A stretch of DNA of 64,000 bases from Termitomyces sp. T153 (taxonomy: Eukaryota; Basidiomycota; Agaricomycetes; Agaricales; Lyophyllaceae): positions 434,001 to 498,000 of the forward strand of contig JACKQL020000010.1 of the NCBI GenBank assembly GCA_018296165.2, written 5' to 3'. This document shows positions 55,979 to 64,000 of this stretch, piece by piece. Made by a program: the position numbers and the translations under genes. How positions within the stretch are numbered: the first letter of the stretch is position 1; each line of letters begins with the position of its first letter. The notes beneath the pieces were generated by a model. It saw only the letters and a list, made by a program, of their open reading frames with translations. It made no database searches and was not told the DNA's origin.

Positions 55979-56581
55979 CGACAGCCACTGCTCTCTGTAA
56001 ATAATTTTTTTGTTTTGATTTTTGTAGAATGGACACAGACTAGCCCTCTTAAGGGGCTTCCTAGTTTTTGTTTTTGTATTCCCTAGACTGGCCCCCTTAT
56101 GGGGCCCCAAAATGTACAATGTGCATTACAGTTTAGAAACTGAGAAAAAGCCAAGAAAAGCAAGATTAATAAGGTGGTACACCCTAGTGACTGTTGCTTG
56201 ATGCTTGCAATGCTTGGAGGAAAATGCTGAGTAAGTCATCATGGCAAAATACCCCCAAAGGCATGCTGAATGCTAGCAACAGAGTGGCCAAGTGCAACCT
56301 TAGAAACAAGAGAATAGTAAAGTAGATTGTCATTTTAGTAAGGTATTTTTTAAGGTTTTTCTGAATAATAAGAACAAGAACAGTGAGAAACTGGGCCAAA
56401 TCAAGAAAAGTTGCTAGGGCTTAGCGAGAGATATGTTTTAGTTTTCTTCTTCCCTAGTGGTGTCACCAATATCATCATCATCTACAAGGTCTGTTTGTTC
56501 AAGTTCTCTGAGTCACAAGGTGTTGATGTTGAAAGCATTGCTAGGCACTGCTAGGTATTCTCTACTAAAGTAGGGAACTAA

Positions 56582-57442
56582 TCAATAGGTGGCTATGGGG
56601 CAATGCAGTACTGAACCATCTAGTTTACAAAGAATATAAGCGCCCCCATGGTTACGAGAAATTACCACCAATGGGCCTAGGTAATGAGGCTTTATTTTCT
56701 TGTCATGTGTCACCTTGATTCTAGTGTTCCTCATCAGTATGAGGTCACCAGCTTGGAAATTGTGATTGCAGATCATAGCAGCATGTTCTGCTTTGAAGCA
56801 AATAGTGGCTAGGTGACAAGCACTAAGGATATCACTATGAAGGCGGTCAAGGTCCTCTTGGCAATGTTGAAGATCAATTGCTTGATGTGCTATGAGGTCC
56901 ATTGTCAACAATAGAGAGTTTGGCAGTGGTTGCAAATATGTCACTTCCGTTATGTCAGCTGGCAGGAGCAGGTGGGTACAAGTTGTCACATAGTAAGGAG
57001 AGCAACCCATTTGCTAGCAAACCATAACCTGTTCTGACCAAAAGACAGAGTAAGTAGCTGTACTCCACCTGAACTGATCACCATTGACCACTTTGAAGAG
57101 GGCTTGGTGAACATTGAAGTGGGGTTGCTTGACTATTCCATTGGTGCACTTATTATATTCAGAGATCCAAATATGGTGCAAGTTGTACTTCTTTGCCAAG
57201 CAAGTGACCACCTTCAGGATTGGAGGTCTGTTGTTGGTAACAATTTTGCCAAGTGCACCCTAGTGGCAGATAATGTCCTCATATAGCCATTTAGTGATAG
57301 CTTCAGTGTTCTCTCTGGCTAGCATATGGAACTTGGAGTAATGAGTTAGCAAACAATGTCCTTGAATGATATATTTGAACTTATTGGAGGGTGGCATGAA
57401 CATGGTGTCAACATATATCTTGCTGAACAAGGGTGCTGGCAT
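56582..57442 (-). pseudogene. Integrase of C1
   Basis: The core begins KIYVDTMFMPPSNKFKYIIQ with the first catalytic Asp. The second motif reads IVTNNRP (Asp to Asn) and the third NGIVKQPHFNVHQALFK (Glu to Lys). The C-terminal domain has NFQAGDLILMRNTRI and KPHYLGPLVVISRNHGGAYI, the usual integrase tail. The frame changes once near 57212-57260 and once near 57012. The stop at 56582 leaves about 600 bp without a supported gene before the antisense gene. Confidence 0.85.
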
Positions 57443-57672
57443 AGCAATGGTCAGTGGGATGAGAACTTTGGTTGTCTGGTGTACCTGGCAGAGGTGGCAA
57501 GTCCAGATGTACCATACAATATCAGCACTAACTTGAGGCCACCAAAACTGTTTAGGAGGGCTGAGCAGGTAGCAAAGAGGCCTCTATGTCCCAAATCATC
57601 ATGCATGGCCTTCAAGACTCATAGGCAACTAGTGGTGGGAACAAATAGCCTGTGAGCACCATCCCAATTCCT

Positions 57673-58557
57673 TCACCAAAGTTTGCCTCCCACAACAAAG
57701 AACATGGAAGTGTAGCAGACAAAAGTGGCATGCTCATTGTCACTAAGGCCTTTGGGTCTGGCAAGATCTTGAAGCCATTTCTTGACTAGGAGCATGCAAG
57801 CATTGCTGGCAATAGCTTTAGCACTGCAGAGCACATTGCTATAGGTAGTGGTGCCATTGTCTTGGAGAGGCTGAATATCATTGTTGGTAGCTAGTTGTGG
57901 GGTGGTGTCTTTATTGCTAGCAAAAGTTGCTAAGGGTTGCAAATAAGGGTACTTGACCAGAGGAGGTAGGTGAGGGGAAGCCATGGAGACTTGGTGAAGG
58001 AGCAGTAGCAGTAGCTGCACTTGGTGGATGAACCCATGCAAACAATCAATCCAATCTTCATAAACTGAATTGTCACTATCATCTGCAGGAGGATTGCTAG
58101 GCTGGGGTGGGTGTTGCAAAAGACCATTGGGGCCATGGAAAGTTCCCTTAACATTTCCTTAACATGAACAAGCTCAAAGTGAAACATTAAAAATTGCCAT
58201 AATCCAGTGGTTCAGGCTGGTGGAGGGTTGAACATCAGGGTTCTGAAGCATACCCTTAATGTAACAAGCATTGACTTCAATAATGAGGTTCCTAACACTA
58301 ATAAGATACATCTGCAAGGCTTGTAGTGTGCAATAAAGGCCATAAAGTTCCAACTTGGGCTGACTGAATCTGGCCTCTCTGTTATTTGGCATAATCGATC
58401 CAAAGCAGTTGTAGTAATGTTCTTTGCAATTCTTGCTAGTGCACTGGCAAAGGTAATAACTGACTGCTATATATGAAGTGTCAACTGCTAAGATGACAGG
58501 GTCAGGCAATTTATAGTTGATAGGAACTAGGGGCTTAGCATCTTGTAAGGCTTTCAC
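57673..58557 (-). pseudogene. RNase H and linker of C1
   Basis: 58174-58557 is an RNase H of the gypsy type: VILAVDTSYIAVSYYLCQ, REARFSQPKLELYGLYCTLQ and LIIEVNACYIKGMLQNPD. The first Asp and the Glu are present; the third acidic position (EVDA in relatives) is Asn. 57673-58119 is an open linker between RNase H and integrase without catalytic motifs. Confidence 0.8.
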
Positions 58558-58599
58558 AAGGTTGTGTTGGGCATTTATCTGGTCAGGGCCAAACTCAAA

Positions 58600-59340
58600 A
58601 GGGATACCAACATAAGTAAGTTTTGTTAAGTTGTTGGCTTGGTGTGCAAAGTTCTTGATGAAAATTCTAAGTACCCCTACTGTACCCAGAAAACTTGATT
58701 AGGGCTAAGTGACTTTTGTCAGGGATACAACCATTAGAAGTGCAAATGTGGCCAAGGATCTTGAAAGTAGGGGTGCATAGAACAAGTTTGTGGCCAGAGA
58801 AGGTGCCACCACAATATTTCATTTGCTGGAGAATCCTGTTAATAAGTTCAAAGAACTCCCATAGTGCTAGGTGAATGTGTGGGTTAGCAGGATGCTTAGG
58901 AGGTATAGGATGATTGTGCTGAACCCAAGGTATGTGAGGTATCATCAGTATGCATACTGGCAGAAAGAAGTCGGGGTGTAATCTTCCTTGTTTGGAGTCT
59001 TCCCAGGCAAAAGCTTTTTCCTGCTTGGTGACCATGTCAACTAATACCTTGATTTCATCACTAGTGAGGAAACCTATATTGTGGTCCTTAACAAGTTTTT
59101 CTTGTTGTTTGCTAGTGAATCTCTTTGTCAGGATGAAAGGTGGCAGGTTAGGATTGAGTGGCAGGATTGTTGCTAGTGGATCACCAATAATCTGGCACTT
59201 GATTCAGAAATCCTTGCTAATGTGGCTGGTGACTGGTTTGGTTTTTATAGCAATGGGTTTGTACTTCTTCTTTACCTGGACTCTTTTTCACTTAGGGGGT
59301 TCATTAGCAACAACTTGAGTGGAGAATGGAAGGTTAACAT
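58600..59340 (-). pseudogene. Reverse transcriptase remnant of C1, palm deleted
   Basis: The entry segment EKAFAWEDSKQGRLHPDFF and HIPWVQHNHPIPP is followed within a few residues by EFFELINRILQQMKYCGGTF, a segment that in related elements lies after the catalytic YxDD. So most of fingers and palm, roughly 180 residues including YxDD, is missing. The end has FKILGHICTSNGCIPD. Without trans help this copy cannot reverse-transcribe. Confidence 0.78.
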
Positions 59341-59937
59341 AGATAGAGGTAGTGTCTGTATCATTAATATCAAGGGGTAAAGTCTATCCAAGAATCAGGG
59401 GATTAGATGTATCAGTAGAAACAAGATAGGAACGAGGTGGAAGGGACAAATCAGAAAGGTCACTAGCAGTAGTGTAAAGATATGCTAGCACGGGATTGGT
59501 CTGTGTGTCAGAATTAATAAGCAAAATGTCGTTGTTCAAATCGCAAGAAGCTATACAAATTGCTAGAAGCTATACAAATTGCTAGACCAATTGAATGGTC
59601 ATAGCTGATAACAACCACTATGTTGCTATCTTCTTTGCTAATGCCTTTGGCAATGAAAGCAACAGGGTGCTTCAGTCTTGAAGCAAACATTTTGGCAGTT
59701 GTTTCTTTTGGATTTGCCATGCAGAAAGGTTGGAATTGTGCACCTTTGACCAGTGTTGGGATCCATAATTGTTATAGTGGTTTTGATGTCACTAAGAGTA
59801 CTGACCATACTTCAAGTTAAAACATCAAAGGGATGTCTGAGGAGAATGTCATAGATGGGAGACTGTAAAATATGAATCTGGAGATAAACTGTGACATTGC
59901 CAATAGTGCAGGGTACGTTACAAGCAAGTCCTAGTGA

Positions 59938-60635
59938 TCAGTCCATAGTGCCATTAGCGCTCTGCATGTTTAAAATGATATTGGGGTCATAGGATAGCCT
60001 AAGGTCACTAGCAATCTCTACAGACATTGAGATTATCTGGGAGCCGCTGTTGTGAATACATTCCACTTCCTCTTTGTTGTTCATCAGCATCATGACAGAA
60101 CAAAGTGATTGAGAATCCTTAGCTACAGTGAGCACCACTGGCTCTTCTCCATGGGGTAGTGAATCAATGTAGGCTTCAATGGGGTCAACAGATGCCAGGG
60201 GTGCCTTGTCCAAGGTAAGTCCATTAGCAGTATCGATGTTGGATCCAAGCAAAAACTGGAGTCCTTCAATAGCAAAAGTCAGCAAAATATCTTTGAAAAT
60301 GTTGCTGGGGTCCTGTACCATGTTAGCACTGGCGCCTATGAGTTGTTTGGGCATAACTGCTGTCCTAAGTTGATTTCTGATGTCCTGGGATACTGAGCAA
60401 AGTTTGCTGACTGATACTGTAACCTTTGTGCTTAAAACCCATTCAAAGACCACTTTGGACTGCTCAATGTTGTAAATGGGTGGCATAGTTTGATATGCGC
60501 CATCATTAGACCTGTCAGGGGCAGCAAAATTCCTATTAGTGGGCAGGACATAGCAACCAGGGATGCCAGAAAATGGGTGGATGGGAGGCTGAGCAATAAA
60601 TTCCTTAGCAATGGGCAGCTGTTTGTTGGTGACAA
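59938..60635 (-). pseudogene. Protease region of C1
   Basis: The active-site motif is CIHNSGSQIISMS, where the family has DSGSQI; the catalytic Asp is Asn. It continues LRLSYDPNIILNMQSANGT. The upstream part (60130-60480) is a non-catalytic linker. Downstream to 59350 the frame is broken by stops. Confidence 0.78.
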
Positions 60636-60639
60636 TTTA

Positions 60640-62380
60640 TTCAGGTGCTTTGCCTATGTCTGTAGGCTTAGCAGCAGGAGTTGGAGTAGACTTGGAAGGG
60701 AATGAAGTAGCCAAGGTGTTGCTGGTTGAGGGTGCTGCCTTAGGGGTATTGTTTGCTGGTTGATATGCCATGCAGGGCACTTGTACACCATCAAACTGTT
60801 TGCATGTCACCTGAGTGCAAAGAGTTTGTGTTCCAAAGCCTTGATTCATCCTTCCTTGCTTAGCGCCCAGCCTGTAACAACATCCTGTTGCATTACCTTG
60901 TGGATTAGCAACTGCTGTATAGCCACTTGGTCTGGGTCAGGGTTAGCATTGGAAGAGAGTCTGCCAGTAACAATTTGTCCTGAGTTAAGCCTGTGCCATT
61001 CCTTGATGTGTTCCATATATAGCCATTTGCTGAAATAATTGGGGATCATAGCATCCAATGGTAAAATGATCTTTCCTTCAGCATTGCAATGGATCTTACC
61101 CTGTTGAATCATTTGTTCCAATTTCATACAAGTTCCTTGGACCATGGTATGACCTGTTTTGCCACAAAAGTGGCAAGTACTATTGGCAAACTGTTGGCAA
61201 GGCTGGGTGTTGCTGCTTGTTAAGAGGGCTTCCAGATGTTCCAAGGCACTGACAATCACTGTGGGTGTTGCTAATTCCAAAGTTTCCCACTTAGGCATAG
61301 GCAACAGAGGAACTGGTGTACTAGCAATTGGCAATAATGAAGAAATGCCACCAGTGCCATTGCTGGTCCTGGTCATTGAGGTGTCCATTCCCTTTAAAAC
61401 CCACTTAGCACCTTTGAAAACTTGGTCAACATCATAAGGGTCCTCAGGATGGTGGTCAGGAAGAGTGATTTTGAGTCAGCAAACAATTTTGGACCAAAGC
61501 AATGTAGGGATACCTTGTTGGAACAAGCAACACCCCTTGTTATGATAGAGTTTGCCATGAAAGAGCAACCATCTGGCAATATGTTGGAAATCCCTGTAGT
61601 AGTCTGAGAACCTGCTCAAAGTTGCTAAGCCACTGTTAAAAGTCTGATTGACAAGTCATTCCAGGTTGCCAAGGTTATAATTAGTGCTAGCATCAGTGCC
61701 AGGGTACAACCCTAAGCACTGCTGCTTTCCATTCTTGGTAAGTGTAAGGTCAGGGTGCATTGTTACTGATGACAATGTTGTTGCCAAATTCAGGTAAGCC
61801 AAGCCAGGTTTCAGCCATGTTGTAAGAGACATATTGAGACATGTACTCCTTCTTCTGAGTGTTGTCAGTGATCCCACAGTCAGCAAAAAGGTATTCCAGT
61901 TCTTCAAAATATTGGGGGAGTTCCCTAGGGCAACTCTCATCCCATTTAGGTGCAGTTGTGTCATTGCAAGGTGCAGTTGTGTCATTGCATGGTGGCATTC
62001 TAGCATGCCAAGCAGTGGGGTTGTTGTTCATATTAGTGATTGTTGAGATTGGCAAAGGAGGGAGGTTTATGGGCAACGAGGGGATAGATTGGGCTTCTGG
62101 GAAGAAGATAGAGTTGGTAGGAGTGAAAAGAGAAAGGGATGCATCAAGGAAGCTTTCTATAAAGGCACCTAGAAAATTGGCAAGGATTTTGCTAATGTCA
62201 CAAAGGCTTCTGGCAGTTTCAAATTTGTCAGCAAGAGGTCTAGGACAGGTTGCTGGCGAAGAGCACTGAGGGGTCAAGAAGGAAGACTGGGGTAATTTGA
62301 TAAGGTTTTCCAAGTGACGTTTTGCTTGAGCTCTGGTTTCTGGCAGAATGGTTAACTTCAAATTCCCTCACAGTGGGCTC
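60640..62380 (-). pseudogene. gag of C1
   Basis: The N-terminal part (61750-62361) contains LPETRAQAKRHLENLIKLPQ, a Pro-rich linker and KWDESCPRELPQYFEELEYL with MAETWLGLPEF, the capsid-like domain. A frame change leads to 60846-61388 with one zinc finger, CHFCGKTGHTMVQGTC (CX2CX4HX6C; the last spacing is longer than the usual 4). Short direct repeats occur in the linker (CNDTTAP twice). I could not fix the true start codon. Confidence 0.78.
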
Positions 62381-62382
62381 CA
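62371..62382 (-). other. Probable primer-binding site of C1
   Basis: On the coding strand TGGAGCCCACTG lies four bases inside the 5' LTR, with the TGG start expected for pairing to a tRNA 3' end. The matching tRNA is not in the window, so identity is open. The site type differs from the self-complementary site of family A. Confidence 0.5.
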
Positions 62383-62386
62383 AAGA

Positions 62387-63310
62387 TGATGTGCTCTTAT
62401 GCCACCTAGTGCCATGCAGGACACCTAAAAAGAGAGAACCTAACACTAGTCACTAGATAGGGTAGCTGGCAGTAGGAAGTTAATAGTTGAGGGCGAGTCA
62501 GTAACCATCCCAGAGAACAAGAGCAAAAGTTGGATTGTATGGTGAAGTTGGAAGGATTGTTATCGCTATCCTGAGTTGTTGTAAACTGGTTGCTAGCCAC
62601 AGTTGCTAATGTTGCTAAGTTGAAATAATGCAAAGGGCACCCATAGTTGGTACCACACTAGATTGAGGTCAAAGGTGATAGGACTTGTCACTAAGTTGAA
62701 GTCAATGGCAAGTAAGGAATAGAGGGAAAGTATAGGCAAAGTGAAATCTCAAGCTGATAGGCTTAGAGATAGATGGATTCAGTTCAAGGGGGATCTATCC
62801 GAGTTGATTCTCTTGTCCAAGTGTCTATGTACAGGCAGTATTTATATGGTTCCAAAGTATAGTATGGGAAAGTAAGCAAATAGTTGCTACTAGTGACAGT
62901 GTCTGTCAACATGTTTATGGTCCATACAAGGCATCAGTCTGTAACTAGGTAAAAAAAAAACCATAAGTGAAGTCTCTGACATGTAGATGCCATTCAAATA
63001 TGTTGGTCAACTCGACAAAGGGAATGATAGCAAAAAGGTATGCATCTGGCAATATGTCCATATATAGGGAGATAATGCTGTTTTGTCCCCAGAGTCACTA
63101 AGATTGCTAAAGTCAGGGTCTAGGCCTTGCTGATCTAGGCCCAAGTTCTAGGCTCCACATGCTAAAGTCCTGTGCTAAGGCTACCTCAGTCCAGACCTTA
63201 GGCTAGGCCCCACATGCTAAGTGTCATGACTTGTGCCAAATTTAAAATAGTCAGCTGCCACTAAGTCCAAAATGCCAAAAATGGTGCTCAGCAACAACTG
63301 GAACTCATTA
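62387..63310 (-). repeat. 5' LTR of C1 (family C)
   Basis: Plus-strand ends TGATGTGCTCTTATGCC and GAACTCATTA, 924 bp. It is highly similar to 52872-53800; differences are mostly transitions and a few short indels. Confidence 0.92.
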
Positions 63311-64000
63311 GTGTCATCTGCATGGAAGAGTGAACATGGTTGTTGTATTAGAACTCAGCATCTGAGAGGAGCTTGTCCTAGTTGTCCTGCCTCTCATTAC
63401 AAAACAGGCAAAGATACTATTCCAGTTCCTGGTTAACATGTTCTATCTGTTCATCTGACTGAGGGTGATAGGCCATGGTGGTATGGAGCTTCACTCTCAG
63501 CAGGCAATACAGTTTCCAAGTAAATTCTGCTACAAACTAGGGGCCCCAGTCTGAGATGTACCCATCCAATAGACCATGGAGCTTTCAGACATTTTTGTAA
63601 TACAGGCTGGCTGCTTCCAAGGTGGAGCATGTGGTGTGGGTAGGAATTAAGTGAGCCTGTTTGCCATAGAGGTTCACTACTACTATCACAGCATTGTACC
63701 CATGAGCATTTGGGAGTTCCACAATGAAATCTACTGATGCAACACTTCACAAAGCAGTTAGAATAGGGTGTGAGTGGAGCTACTCCATAGGTGCCTGGCA
63801 GCAAGGCTTGGTGCAGAGGCAGAGATCACAAGTGCTAGTGTAGGTGCTACATAATCGGAAATTTGAGGCCACCAGTAATACCAGTATACCAGTTCCAATG
63901 TCCACCACCTTTCAGGATGTCTGGCTACTTGAGAGTTGTGATGTTGCTCCACAATGCATTGGCAAAGTTCTTGAATGTTAGGCATGTAGATGCATCCTCA
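63311..64000 (-). pseudogene. Integrase of A4, continues beyond the window
   Basis: From the right edge: MPNIQELCQCIVEQHHNSQV and ERWWTLELVYWYYWWPQIS are the zinc-binding N-terminal domain of integrase. The core to the left matches A2 (plus-strand complement of VVVDL...KQ, and the GQTEH region near 63440). Stops and frame changes interrupt it. RT, protease and gag are expected right of the window. Confidence 0.8.

Larger units (their letters stand above)
52872..63310 (-). mobile_element. Ty3/gypsy element C1 (minus strand), second clade, full length but defective
   Basis: LTRs 52872-53800 (3') and 62387-63310 (5') with TGATG/CATCA-type ends and the 4-bp duplication GTGT (52868-52871 and 63311-63314). 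The minus strand has gag, protease, an RT remnant, RNase H and integrase in this order. Between integrase and the 3' LTR, 53974-55978 carries an unrelated intron-bearing gene on the opposite strand. Protein motifs differ from those of family A and there is no chromodomain. Confidence 0.92.
50950..64000 (-). mobile_element. Ty3/gypsy element A4 (minus strand), host of LTR-B and C1, runs off the window
   Basis: Pieces: LTR remnant 50950-51072 (only the U3 start, ending TTCTCTGACA on the plus strand), pol end 51099-51745, a 50-bp link 52818-52867, and integrase 63311-64000. The link reads TPFFLATGRHPCMGFEP on the minus strand and connects both sides in frame, which proves that the guests were inserted. 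Its U3 matches the 5' LTR of A2, so it belongs to the A2 subfamily. Confidence 0.82.

Noticed and set aside
1..64000. tRNA or rRNA genes
   Set aside because: I found no cloverleaf-like A/B box pair with acceptor stem and no rRNA sequence while reading; short tRNA genes could escape visual search.

Overview
The window looks like chromosomal DNA of a filamentous basidiomycete, most likely an agaricomycete. Two host segments carry genes with small (50-75 nt) GT-AG introns and CTAAY-like branch points: PEX3 on the left, and a pair of LRR/F-box-type paralogs of the kind expanded in mushroom genomes on the right. Everything between and beyond them, more than 85% of the window, is nested LTR retrotransposons. 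I see no rRNA, tRNA or CRISPR.

Layout. 272-2313: PEX3, seven exons. 2314-3692: gene-free, with a decayed direct duplication. 3693-10616: old minus-strand retroelement debris (LTR family G, LTR-D with a 49-bp minisatellite, a solo LTR-C, and a chromodomain integrase, D). 10617-31916: a plus-strand Ty3/gypsy element, A2, cut open by two minus-strand gypsy elements, A1 (11596-19433, TSD TGCAC) and N2 (23441-30533, TSD GTCTG). A1 is in turn hit twice by a young solo LTR-B (TSDs GCAGA and TCACA) and N2 once by a solo LTR-C (TSD ATGG). 32436-37890: a Ty1/copia element, E, with TSD GGGTA and an intact RT-RNase H frame. 37891-42001: host DNA with the two LRR paralogs. 42002-44869: an inverted-repeat element, a copia 3' end (F), an LTR-G and a gypsy-A fragment. 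44870-50949: plus-strand gypsy A3. 50950-64000: minus-strand gypsy A4, hosting a solo LTR-B and a complete but dead gypsy of another clade, C1 (52872-63310, TSD GTGT).

Functionally, PEX3 is the only gene with a clear cellular role (peroxisomal membrane biogenesis). The transposons share a common fate: CpG is nearly absent from old copies, and CpG to TpG/CpA changes have produced stop codons and repeatedly turned the catalytic aspartates of RT, protease, RNase H and integrase into asparagine. The CpG content jumps back up abruptly inside copia E near 34.85 kb. The most unusual items are an antisense, intron-bearing zinc-cluster gene inside C1, an 11-nt LTR/PBS complementarity in all gypsy-A elements that predicts Tf1-like self-priming, and the CpG boundary inside copia E.
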